Shown: piece after piece, positions 1 through 6,819 of the stretch
Layout: the number at the start of each line of letters is the position of its first letter
How positions within the stretch are numbered: the first letter of the stretch is position 1
Origin: Verrucomicrobia bacterium UBA1263
GTDB taxonomy: Bacteria > Verrucomicrobiota > Verrucomicrobiia > Limisphaerales > UBA1412
Direction: 5' to 3'
DNA length: 9,593 nucleotides
NCBI GenBank assembly: GCA_002308515.1
Contig: DBVN01000002.1
Span: 21,363-30,955, forward strand
Position numbers and translations under genes: made by a program
The notes under the pieces: model-generated
Seen by the model: only the letters and a program-made list of their open reading frames with translations
What the model was told of the DNA's origin: nothing
The model's database searches: none

Positions 1-605
1 CGGAGAATCATCGAGCGGCCCGCGAGGAATTCATCAAGAACCAGGAAGCCGAACGCCTGACCGGGCTGGATTTCTGTAATACCCGTGAAAACGCGCGTCT
101 GCTCCACACACTGGCGCGGATGCGCCGCGCAAACCGTGTGCTGGAAGTGGGAACTTATTACGGCTATAGCGCGCTTTGGATGGGTACCGCTCTGGAACAG
201 CAAGGCGGCGGGATGCTGACCACGATCGAACTGGATCATCTGCGTTATCTGGAAGCGGATCGGAATATGCGTGCCTGCGGTTTGAAGGAATATGTGAACT
301 GCATGGAAGGAGACGCTCACTCGGCGATCCAGAAGCTTCGGGGTGTCTATGATCTGATCTTTCTGGACGCGGATCGGGACCGGAACGAGGACTATCTCAG
401 GACACTCTGGCCTAAATTGGCTCCTGGAGGTTTTCTTTGTGTGCGTGGCGCGGTGCGTTTTCGGTACATGATGCGGCTCTATTTTGATGAGCTGAACGCG
501 AAGCCGGATGCCATTACGCACATTGTGGGAACGATCCCTTCCACGCAAACAGAAAATACCGTTTCCACGGACGATGCCATGGCGGTCACCTGGCGGATGT
601 ATTGA
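1..605 (+). CDS. O-methyltransferase, caffeoyl-CoA/catechol OMT-like family (5' partial)
   Basis: SAM-dependent O-methyltransferase of the small class I family that includes caffeoyl-CoA OMTs. The reading frame (codons from base 3) is open to the left edge, so the start lies outside the window; the ATG at 120 is internal, because family-like sequence (TRENARLLHTLARM) precedes it. Numbering from that ATG, SAM motif I is VLEVGTYYGYSAL (8-19), the acidic residue after strand 2 is in TIELD (35-39), and the LDADRDR motif (82-88) matches the family's LDADK, whose Asp binds metal. The next family motif, normally GG..DN with Asp-Asn as the other metal ligands, reads GGFLCVRGAV here (103-112), so Asp-Asn is replaced by Arg109-Gly110. 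The fold assignment is firm; the substrate is unknown and metal-dependent catalysis is doubtful. The gene ends with TGA only 5 bp before the stop of the convergent peptidase gene. Confidence 0.85.
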   Translation, partial: ENHRAAREEFIKNQEAERLTGLDFCNTRENARLLHTLARMRRANRVLEVGTYYGYSALWMGTALEQQGGGMLTTIELDHLRYLEADRNMRACGLKEYVNCMEGDAHSAIQKLRGVYDLIFLDADRDRNEDYLRTLWPKLAPGGFLCVRGAVRFRYMMRLYFDELNAKPDAITHIVGTIPSTQTENTVSTDDAMAVTWRMY

Positions 606-610
606 GCGTT

Positions 611-1888
611 CTACACTTTTTGGATAAGATCCAATAAAACTTTTTGGCGTGGTTTATTACCGATCACGGCCAGATTGTAACGTTCAGGAGTGAGTATTTC
701 CTGGAGTACGTGCTGGATCTCTTCGGGAGTCGTTTTGCAGATGGCCTTTTGTATTTCTTCCGGTGTCGAGAACCGTCCGCCGCCCAGAAGCTGTTCTCCC
801 AGCCAGATCATCTGATTTTCCGTGTTTTCCAGACTCAGTTCAAACTGGCCGATGATGTAGTCCTGAGCGCGTTTCAGCACTTCTTTGGAGATCGGTTTGG
901 CGGCCAGACGCTTGAGTTCCTTCAGAACGAGTTTGACAGTCTTTTCCAGATGATCTTCATCCACGCCCGCGGCAATGACCAGATCGCCGGTATCATAGAA
1001 AGCGCTGGCGGTACTGCCGATGGAGTAGGCCAGTCCGCGATCCTCTCGCACTACCTGAAACAGATGCGAGCTGGAATTTTCTCCCACTAAAGTATTGATG
1101 ACTCTCAGCGCGCGACAATAACGATGCGAACGGGCGAAAGTGCGGATCCCCAGCGCGAACTGGGTCTGATCGACTTCACGTTCCAGACAAAGCACACTGG
1201 GCTGTTTTTGTGAAGGAACGAATGGCTGCCATTCCGCGATGGAACCGGCGGGGACGTTTTTGGAATACTTCAGTGCCAGTCTGAGGAGTTTTCCGTGATC
1301 GACATTTCCGGCGGCAATGATCCAGGTGTTCCCCGTCACATAGTATTGATGAAAATAGTTCAGCAGATCACGGCGGCGCAGCTTGGCCAGGCCCTCTTCT
1401 GTACCCGTGATAGGACGGCCCAGCGGATGATCCCGCCATTGCAGTGTGTTCAGCAGTTCCAGAACGTATTGGCTGGGCTGGTCATACGTCATGGCGATCT
1501 CTTCATTGATGACCTCTCGTTCTTTGCGCAGCTCGGCGGGCTCAAAGAGACTGTTGCAGTACATATCCATCTGCACATCCATGAGCGTTTCCAGATGGGT
1601 ACTGCGGGAGCGCGCGTAATAGCAGGTGTTTTCCTCCGCGGTGAAAGCGTCAGAGGTGCCGCCGATCCCTTCGATGTCTTCGGATATTTGCAGAGAGGAG
1701 CGGGACGGAGTTCCTTTGAAAAGCAGATGTTCAATGAAATGACTGATGCCGTTTTGAGCCGGATCTTGTTCATAACGGCTGCCGGTGCGCGCCCATATAC
1801 CCACGCAAGCACTGGCCATCTGCGGCATGGATGCGCTGGCAACAGTGATCCCGTTAGGAAGAGAACTGATTTGATAAACTGTTTTCAC
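611..1888 (-). CDS. M16 family zinc metallopeptidase (processing-peptidase-like)
   Basis: Predicted zinc endopeptidase of the M16B type, related to mitochondrial processing peptidase beta and bacterial YmxG/PepR. At 425 residues it is the usual one-chain size (two alpha/beta halves). The inverted zinc motif HFIEH gives ligands His50 and His54 with catalytic Glu53. The third ligand is most likely Glu130 in the stretch EREVINEEI, 76 residues after His54, which is the spacing seen in the MPP beta subunit. The GGTSDAFTAEENTCYYA segment (76-92) is the family's substrate-edge strand, with Asp80 where Asn is usual. The C-terminal half carries RGLAYSIGSTASAF. There is no clear signal peptide, so it is probably cytoplasmic. 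The start is GTG, followed by the usual N-terminal strand with NGI. It begins 9 bp after the der stop, without a good Shine-Dalgarno of its own, so translational coupling to der is likely. The physiological substrate is unknown. Confidence 0.93.
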   Translation of the reverse strand: MKTVYQISSLPNGITVASASMPQMASACVGIWARTGSRYEQDPAQNGISHFIEHLLFKGTPSRSSLQISEDIEGIGGTSDAFTAEENTCYYARSRSTHLETLMDVQMDMYCNSLFEPAELRKEREVINEEIAMTYDQPSQYVLELLNTLQWRDHPLGRPITGTEEGLAKLRRRDLLNYFHQYYVTGNTWIIAAGNVDHGKLLRLALKYSKNVPAGSIAEWQPFVPSQKQPSVLCLEREVDQTQFALGIRTFARSHRYCRALRVINTLVGENSSSHLFQVVREDRGLAYSIGSTASAFYDTGDLVIAAGVDEDHLEKTVKLVLKELKRLAAKPISKEVLKRAQDYIIGQFELSLENTENQMIWLGEQLLGGGRFSTPEEIQKAICKTTPEEIQHVLQEILTPERYNLAVIGNKPRQKVLLDLIQKV

Positions 1889-1897
1889 GGAGATGAC

Positions 1898-3514
1898 TTA
1901 TTTCCCTTTACGGCGTGCCGCGTCTCTGGGAGCGATGCGCTTGCGCAGACGGGCGCGTCCCTCGATCTGTTCACGCTGCTGCCCGCGGGTGCTGTATTTC
2001 TTCACCGTTTGACGTTTGACGACGCGGGGTTTATGTTTGGATTCGATGGTCTTGGGCCTTGCCCGTGAAATGAAATGGATGGGACATCCCTCGTAACCAA
2101 ACGCCTGACGCATTTTGGTAGCCAGGAATTTTTGGTAAGAATCCTGAATGAGTTCCTTGCGGTTGACAAAAAGGAGAAATGTCGGCGGAGCCTGTTTGAC
2201 TTGTGTGGCGTAGTAGAACTTAAGGAAATTCCCGCGTGCGCTGACGGGGAGTTTTTCCTCGATAGCCGTTGCCAGGGTGCGGTTGAGCAGACCGGTGGGG
2301 ATGACCTGCTTGAGTTGTGCCGCCACATAGCGGACGGCCTCCAGAAGCCGATCCAGATTGAAACCGTTTTCAGCGGAAGTGAAGATGACCGGGGCATAGC
2401 TGAGGAAGAAAAGTTTTTCCTGAACCCATGCGCCGAACTCGGCCAGAGTCAATTTTTTCTGATCCTCTTCCGTGCGTTTGTACACGGGGATCTTGGCTAT
2501 GCGTTCGGCCTCTTTCTCCTGCATTTTTTTAACGCCTTCGGCCACCAGATCCCATTTGTTGACCACGATGATGCAGGCTTTACCGGCATCTACTATTTTA
2601 TCCGCCACTTTCTTATCCTGTTCCAGGATCCCTTCGGAGGCATCCAGCATCAGAATGGCGATGTCGCAGCGGTTGATGGAGTCTTCAGTACGTTTAATGC
2701 TGTAGAACTCCACGGAATCATGGACACGCCGTTCTTTGCGCACACCGGCGGTATCTACCAGGATGTAGTCCTGTTTCACGCCGTCTGTTTCTACTGAAAA
2801 AGGAACGTCCACGGAATCGCGAGTGGTTCCGGGGATAGGGGATACGATCACCCGGTTGGATTGTGTCAGCTTGTTGACGATGGAAGATTTGCCCACATTG
2901 GGACGACCAACAAAGGCGATCTTGAGAGGTCCTTCGATCATCTCTGACTGATCCTCGTCTGCATCATTCTGCGGTGCTGGAGCCGGGTGACGCTCTTCTT
3001 CCGGAATTTGCGGCAGTTCACGGATGACAGCGTTCATGAGAGCGTCAATGCCGCGGTTGTGGATGGCGCTGACATTGAAAACCCGATCGAAATTGAACGA
3101 GGCGAAATCGTGAGAATGCAGTTCCAGTGCATTAGTGTCGGCCTTGTTGCAGACCAGAAAAACTTTTTTCTGGGATCTGCGCAGTCTCTCGGCGACTTCC
3201 TGATCCAGCGGAGTCAAACCGGACTGGATATCCACCACAAAGAGGACAAGCTCAGCCTCTTCGATGGCCAGCTCCACCTGCATCATCGCGCTTTTGGTGA
3301 TGACATCGCCTTTCTTTTCTCCTTTGAGCAGAGAAATGCCGCCCGTGTCGATCAGTGTATAGGGAACACCATGCCATTCCACTTCCGCGGAGACACGGTC
3401 GCGGGTGACTCCGGGCATATCATGGACGATAGCGATTCGGCGTCCGGCGATGCGGTTGAAAAGGGCTGACTTGCCGACATTCGGCTTTCCTACGATAGTG
3501 ACAACGGATGGCAT
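1898..3514 (-). CDS. der: Ribosome biogenesis GTPase Der (EngA), enlarged form
   Basis: Double-GTPase required for late assembly of the 50S ribosomal subunit. G domain 1 shows GKPNVGKS (9-16), DTGG (56-59), NKAD (123-126) and a G5-like SA at 149-150. An acidic linker (about 171-195) leads to G domain 2 with GRPNVGKS (203-210), PGTTRD (228-233), DTAG (254-257), NKWD (319-322) and TSAENG (379-384). A KH-like domain follows (about 395-488). Both nucleotide-binding sites look intact. The protein is 538 residues, against roughly 435-490 in well-known Der proteins. The excess lies in a charged insertion between G4 and G5 of domain 2 (about 328-366) and in a C-terminal tail (491-538) with 19 Lys/Arg in 48 residues. 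The ATG is preceded by an AG-rich stretch (GAAAGAAAG) as a weak ribosome binding site. It is probably co-transcribed with the downstream M16 peptidase gene. Confidence 0.97.
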   Translation of the reverse strand: MPSVVTIVGKPNVGKSALFNRIAGRRIAIVHDMPGVTRDRVSAEVEWHGVPYTLIDTGGISLLKGEKKGDVITKSAMMQVELAIEEAELVLFVVDIQSGLTPLDQEVAERLRRSQKKVFLVCNKADTNALELHSHDFASFNFDRVFNVSAIHNRGIDALMNAVIRELPQIPEEERHPAPAPQNDADEDQSEMIEGPLKIAFVGRPNVGKSSIVNKLTQSNRVIVSPIPGTTRDSVDVPFSVETDGVKQDYILVDTAGVRKERRVHDSVEFYSIKRTEDSINRCDIAILMLDASEGILEQDKKVADKIVDAGKACIIVVNKWDLVAEGVKKMQEKEAERIAKIPVYKRTEEDQKKLTLAEFGAWVQEKLFFLSYAPVIFTSAENGFNLDRLLEAVRYVAAQLKQVIPTGLLNRTLATAIEEKLPVSARGNFLKFYYATQVKQAPPTFLLFVNRKELIQDSYQKFLATKMRQAFGYEGCPIHFISRARPKTIESKHKPRVVKRQTVKKYSTRGQQREQIEGRARLRKRIAPRDAARRKGK

Positions 3515-3601
3515 GATCTTTCTTTCAGGTTAGAGGTTGTTGTTTCAGTTGGGGATCGGATAACCGGAGCTAAGAATGCCCCGGCTCCGTTTATAGAAAA
3601 G

Positions 3602-3649
3602 AATCAGTAATAAACGACCGGCACTGAAGCCGACGGTTTATTACTGATT
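3602..3649 (-). terminator. Long inverted repeat, probable ilvC terminator
   Basis: A perfect 14-bp inverted repeat has arms AATCAGTAATAAAC (3602-3615) and GTTTATTACTGATT (3636-3649). Inside it, after a 3x3 internal loop, a second 4-bp stem CGGC/GCCG (3619-3622, 3629-3632) closes a 6-nt loop. It starts 14 bp after the ilvC stop. Read on the ilvC strand, the stem is followed by CTTTTCTATAAA, a broken U tract. This fits an intrinsic terminator of unusual length and low GC; the imperfect U tract lowers confidence. A second, weaker hairpin (CGGAGC 3565-3570 with GCTCCG 3584-3589, 13-nt loop) lies between it and der. Some read-through into der is possible. Confidence 0.65.
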
Positions 3650-3663
3650 TGTGCGTTTCAAAA

Positions 3664-4761
3664 TTAATTTTCGCTGCGGCCCGCGACACCTTTGGTCTGG
3701 CTGGTCACGGCTTTGGCCGCTTCATGCGGACGCAGAGAACGGACTGCCGCGCCGGCGCGCCACATCTCGGAGTTCTTCATCTCATTGAGCTCACCCGTGA
3801 GAGTGGTCTGATAATCCGGAGCGCTGCAATAGGAGAGTACGCGAGCGGTCTCTTTGCCGGTCTTGACGGATTCATAAAGCTCTTTGAACACCGGCAGGAC
3901 AGCGGCTTTGAATTTCGGTTTCCAGTCCAAAGCACCGCGCTGGGCAGTGGCGGAGCAGTTGGCGTACATCCAGTCCATGCCGTTTTCGTCCACCAGACGG
4001 ATCAAGCTCTGGGTCAGCTCTTCAACGGATTCGTTGAACGCTTCGCTGGGACTGTGACCGTTGCTGCGGAGAACTTCATACTGCGCTTCCAGGATACCGG
4101 CCAAGCAGCCCATCAGGGTGCCGCGTTCACCGGTCAGATCGCTGAAGACTTCCTTCTGGAAAGTGGTCGGGAAGAGATAGCCGGAACCAATGCCCACACC
4201 GAGAGCCAGTGTGCGGTCCATAGCACGGCCTGTGAAGTCCTGCTGTACGGCAAAGCTGGAGTTGATGCCGACACCGGCCAGGAAGTTACGGCGTACAGAC
4301 AGACCGGAACCCTTGGGAGCGACCATGATCACGTCCACGTCCGCCGGAGGGATGATGCCGGTTTGTTCTTTGTAAACGATAGAGAAACCGTGTGAGAAAT
4401 AAAGTGCGTCGCCCTTGTTCAGCTGTTTGGAAACAATGGGCCAGATGGCTCTCTGCGCCGCGTCGGAAACAAGCATCTGGATGATCGTGCCGCGTTTGGC
4501 CGCCTCTTCAAAGGTGAAGAGAGTTTCGCCGGGGATCCATCCGTCTTTGACCGCGCGATCCCAGCTCTTGCCGCCGGGGCGCTGACCCACGATCACATTA
4601 AATCCGTTGTCGCGGAGGTTCAGACTTTGCGCGGGACCCTGTACACCATAGCCCAGGATCGCGATCGTCTCGTTCTTGAGCACTTCGCGCGCTTTTTCCA
4701 TTGTGAACTCACTGCGTGTGATAACATCTTCCGCAATACCGCCAAAATCGATTTTAGCCAT
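3664..4761 (-). CDS. ilvC: Ketol-acid reductoisomerase, class I (KARI)
   Basis: Catalyses the Mg- and NAD(P)H-dependent isomeroreduction of 2-acetolactate and 2-aceto-2-hydroxybutyrate, the second common step of valine, leucine and isoleucine synthesis; cytoplasmic. The Rossmann signature is AILGYGVQGPA (34-44), followed by the cofactor-selecting loop VGQRPGGKSW (58-67). The conserved HGF is at 124-126. The metal and substrate residues are Asp208 and Glu212 in SDLTGERG, Glu244 and Glu248 in ESVEEL, and Ser270 in ANCSATAQRG. With 365 residues and one C-terminal knotted domain it is class I, somewhat longer than the usual 330-345. It ends in a tail of about 20 residues after RSLRP. The RDNG.NVIVGQR and TGIIPPADVDV segments recall Bacteroidota/plant-type KARIs. 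The ATG follows AAGGA by 10 nt. The gene stands alone: no other ilv or leu genes are in the window. Confidence 0.98.
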   Translation of the reverse strand: MAKIDFGGIAEDVITRSEFTMEKAREVLKNETIAILGYGVQGPAQSLNLRDNGFNVIVGQRPGGKSWDRAVKDGWIPGETLFTFEEAAKRGTIIQMLVSDAAQRAIWPIVSKQLNKGDALYFSHGFSIVYKEQTGIIPPADVDVIMVAPKGSGLSVRRNFLAGVGINSSFAVQQDFTGRAMDRTLALGVGIGSGYLFPTTFQKEVFSDLTGERGTLMGCLAGILEAQYEVLRSNGHSPSEAFNESVEELTQSLIRLVDENGMDWMYANCSATAQRGALDWKPKFKAAVLPVFKELYESVKTGKETARVLSYCSAPDYQTTLTGELNEMKNSEMWRAGAAVRSLRPHEAAKAVTSQTKGVAGRSEN

Positions 4762-4777
4762 TTCTAATAATCCTTAT

Positions 4778-4804
4778 CTATTTAACATGAGGGATATTTG
4801 CCAT
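4778..4804 (-). CDS. Possible leader ORF of ilvC (8 codons)
   Basis: In the ilvC 5' leader, an ATG preceded by AGGAA with 7 nt spacing opens an 8-codon frame reading MANIPHVK, ending with TAG 16 bp before the ilvC start codon. Its beginning lies within the leader hairpin and its translation would disrupt the 3' arm. It contains one Ile and one Val only, so it is not a classic run of regulatory codons. It is seen directly in the sequence, but no coding evidence beyond the ribosome binding site exists and it may be fortuitous. Confidence 0.25.
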   Translation of the reverse strand: MANIPHVK

Positions 4805-4831
4805 CGAAACGTTCCTGACGGACAAACCCTC
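4789..4831 (-). promoter_or_regulatory. Hairpin in the ilvC 5' leader
   Basis: On the ilvC strand, GAGGG-TTTG-t-CCGTC pairs with GATGG-CAAA-tat-CCCTC. This gives about 14 pairs (one G-T) interrupted by a 1-nt and a 3-nt bulge and closing an 11-nt loop. It begins close to the predicted transcription start and ends shortly before the Shine-Dalgarno region. No U tract follows, so it is not a terminator as it stands. It could influence mRNA stability or translation. It resembles no riboswitch class that I recognise. Confidence 0.35.
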
Positions 4832-4840
4832 GCCGCTCTT

Positions 4841-4869
4841 ATTTTAGTGCGTAATCCGCTACAAACCAA
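4841..4869 (-). promoter_or_regulatory. Predicted sigma70-type promoter for ilvC
   Basis: On the minus strand, TTGGTT (4864-4869) is separated by exactly 17 nt from TAAAAT (4841-4846). This matches 3/6 of the -35 consensus and 5/6 of the -10 consensus. The start of transcription would fall near 4834, leaving a leader of about 73 nt that contains the hairpin and the small ORF. The assignment rests on consensus matching only. Confidence 0.5.
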
Positions 4870-4920
4870 AGCTATTTTTTCGGAAGCGGCAAAAAATGAA
4901 ATTTTACTTTTATGAATAGG

Positions 4921-4949
4921 TTGATTTCGCGGCAGATTTTCTTCATTAT
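4921..4949 (+). promoter_or_regulatory. Predicted sigma70-type promoter for dsbD
   Basis: TTGATT (4921-4926) and CATTAT (4944-4949) are 17 nt apart, each matching 4/6 of the sigma70 consensus. The implied start near 4956 gives a leader of only about 17 nt before the first ATG of dsbD. It is divergent from the ilvC promoter in the same 211-bp gap, with about 50 bp between the two -35 elements. Confidence 0.4.
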
Positions 4950-4972
4950 TTGGGCGTTATTGGATTCTGGAC

Positions 4973-6700
4973 ATGGAGACAATGAAAAAGACAAATCGTA
5001 TGGTGTGGATAGCGGAGATCACTTTGGCTGTACTCTTTTTGCTGGGAGGTACCTTTACAGCTTCAGCACAGGACTTTGGGTTGGGTTCACTGGAACTGGG
5101 AACCGGAGCAAAAGCGAAGAAATCACAGGCTGTGAAAGATCCCTTCCTTGTGGATGTCTCAGAAAATCAGGAGGAAAAATCTTTCCAGCTGGATGTTCAG
5201 ATCGCGCCGGATCATTACCTTTACAAAGATCAATTCATTGTGACTACCGCTGATGGGGAAGTCTTACAACCCCAGGAACCTATCCCCAGTGTGCGCATCA
5301 AGGATCCTTTCAGTGACGAGGACAAAGATGTCTTTGAGCAAAGTTTCAAGGCGAAGTACCTTTTTACAAAAGAGAACTTATCCGCCTCTGTCAAAGTAGA
5401 ATATATGGGATGCAGCCATGAGATGTGTTATATGCCTCAGGAGCTGGAGCATACTTTTTCCTGGGCAGGTTCTCTGCCGAAGAAAGCTGTGAAACAGCCA
5501 GCCGAGCAGACAGCACAAGGTGAAAAGGCAGGGTATAAAGCTCTGGCCGATTCCTTTGTGATCCGTCATACGGCGTCCGGTTCCATGGATAAAGCGCAGT
5601 TCAACAAGTTTTTAGATTCCGCGTCAAAGGATGAGAACGCTCCCAAGGGCGGGATCGAAGGTTTTCTGGAAAAATGGGGATTGTTGATCACGATTCCGTT
5701 TATCATTCTGCTGGGCATTGGGTTGAACTTGACCCCCTGTGTGCTGCCGATGATCCCGATCAATCTGGCGATCATTGGCGCCGGTGTCAAAGCGGGCAGC
5801 AAAGGGCAGGGATTCTTCCTGGGAGGCATCTACGGTCTGGGAATGGCGCTGGCCTATGGTTCTTTGGGACTGGCTGTTGTGCTGGCCGGAACGACTTTTG
5901 GCTCATTGAATTCCTCCCCGTGGTTCAACTTTGGGACGGCAGCTGTTTTTGTTATCTTATCGCTGGCGATGTTTGATGTCTTTACGATCGATTTCAGCCG
6001 TTTCAAGGGCAGCAGCAATGTGAACGCCAAGACCGGTTTCGCGCGTTATCTGTTGATTTTTGGTCTGGGTGCTTTTTCGGCTTTGCTGGCAGGAGCTTGT
6101 GTGGCTCCGGCTTTGATCTCGGTTTTGCTGATTTCGGCGAATATCTACAATTCAGGCAGTTATGTGGGACTCCTTCTGCCGTTCCTGTTGGGCTTGGGAA
6201 TGGCGTTGCCGTGGCCGGTCGCGGGCGCGGGGATCGCCGCTCTGCCCAAGCCGGGAATGTGGATGGTCCGGGTCAAGCAAGCCTTTGGCATACTGATCCT
6301 GCTCTTTGCCGCTTACTATGGATATGAAGGTTACAAACTGTGGAAAGCCGGCAGTGAAGTGACTCGGATAGAGAATGTTCAGGTATGTTCGGCGGACACA
6401 GCTGAGGATGCTGTTGCTTTGGATGAACAGTTAGCGCAGGGGATGCAGAAGTCGCTGGAGACTGGCAAGCCGATCTTTCTGGATTTCTGGGCCACCTGGT
6501 GCAAGTCCTGTATGTACATGGAAAAGACGACCTTCAGCGACCCGGAAGTGCAGAAACGGTTGGAATCGTACTTCGTTGTGATCAAGCTCCAGGCTGAACA
6601 GCCCGCGAAATCTCCCGCCAAAGAGATCCTTAACCACTACGGTGTCATTGGTTTGCCATCCTATTTCATCCTGGTTCCTCAAGCCTCTGAGGCGAAATGA
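4973..6700 (+). CDS. dsbD: Thiol:disulfide interchange protein DsbD (short C-terminal domain)
   Basis: Inner-membrane protein that carries electrons from cytoplasmic thioredoxin to periplasmic thiol proteins. Residues 1-32 form a signal peptide (MKK start, hydrophobic 12-29, AxA site ASA before Gln33). The periplasmic alpha domain follows (about 55-165), with the cysteine pair in GCSHEMC (Cys147, Cys152). The membrane beta domain (about 236-450) has NLTPCVLPM (Cys256) and GACVAPA (Cys376). The gamma thioredoxin-like domain (about 480-575) has WATWCKSC (Cys510, Cys513) and the cis-proline segment GLPSYF (Pro562). All six redox cysteines of the DsbD relay are present. The protein ends 13 residues after the cis-Pro, so the last strand and helix of the thioredoxin fold are missing. 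The frame has ATGs at 4973 and 4982. The second gives a typical MKK signal peptide, but its GGAG is only 3 nt away, so the start is uncertain by three codons. Confidence 0.93.
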   Translation: METMKKTNRMVWIAEITLAVLFLLGGTFTASAQDFGLGSLELGTGAKAKKSQAVKDPFLVDVSENQEEKSFQLDVQIAPDHYLYKDQFIVTTADGEVLQPQEPIPSVRIKDPFSDEDKDVFEQSFKAKYLFTKENLSASVKVEYMGCSHEMCYMPQELEHTFSWAGSLPKKAVKQPAEQTAQGEKAGYKALADSFVIRHTASGSMDKAQFNKFLDSASKDENAPKGGIEGFLEKWGLLITIPFIILLGIGLNLTPCVLPMIPINLAIIGAGVKAGSKGQGFFLGGIYGLGMALAYGSLGLAVVLAGTTFGSLNSSPWFNFGTAAVFVILSLAMFDVFTIDFSRFKGSSNVNAKTGFARYLLIFGLGAFSALLAGACVAPALISVLLISANIYNSGSYVGLLLPFLLGLGMALPWPVAGAGIAALPKPGMWMVRVKQAFGILILLFAAYYGYEGYKLWKAGSEVTRIENVQVCSADTAEDAVALDEQLAQGMQKSLETGKPIFLDFWATWCKSCMYMEKTTFSDPEVQKRLESYFVVIKLQAEQPAKSPAKEILNHYGVIGLPSYFILVPQASEAK

Positions 6701-6710
6701 ATCATAACAT

Positions 6711-6740
6711 TTGCTCAAAAAAATTATAATTTTTCATAAT
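6711..6740 (+). promoter_or_regulatory. Possible promoter for kdsB-pyrG in an AT-rich gap
   Basis: The gap between dsbD and kdsB is strongly AT-rich. TTGCTC (6711-6716) lies 18 nt before CATAAT (6735-6740), matching 3/6 and 5/6 of the sigma70 boxes. A perfect TATAAT also occurs at 6725-6730, inside the 16-bp palindrome AAAAATTATAATTTTT (6719-6734), but without a well-placed -35. No convincing terminator follows dsbD, so read-through from dsbD into kdsB is an alternative. Confidence 0.35.
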
Positions 6741-6819
6741 TTTATTTGCATTTGATTTGGGAATTTGATAACCAATAGTCCCCGTGGATGGCGAGGCCGC
6801 TCTTGGTCTGCTCGTTTTT

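Noticed and set aside
1295..2068. A 257-codon open frame on the plus strand
   Set aside because: It spans the der/M16 junction in antisense and has no recognisable motif; both genes on the other strand are unmistakable.
3649..4395. A 248-codon open frame on the plus strand
   Set aside because: It is antisense to ilvC, whose catalytic motifs cover the region; it is best explained as a shadow of ilvC codon usage.
6676..6734. Terminator after dsbD
   Set aside because: CCTCA/TGAGG near the stop is only 5 bp with no U tract after it, and the AAAAATTATAATTTTT palindrome is a pure A/T stem; neither is convincing.
6784..6819. Upstream GTG start for kdsB adding 12 residues
   Set aside because: The added residues do not resemble the family N-terminus, while the ATG at 6820 gives the canonical MKIIGVIPSRYGSTRFPGKP.
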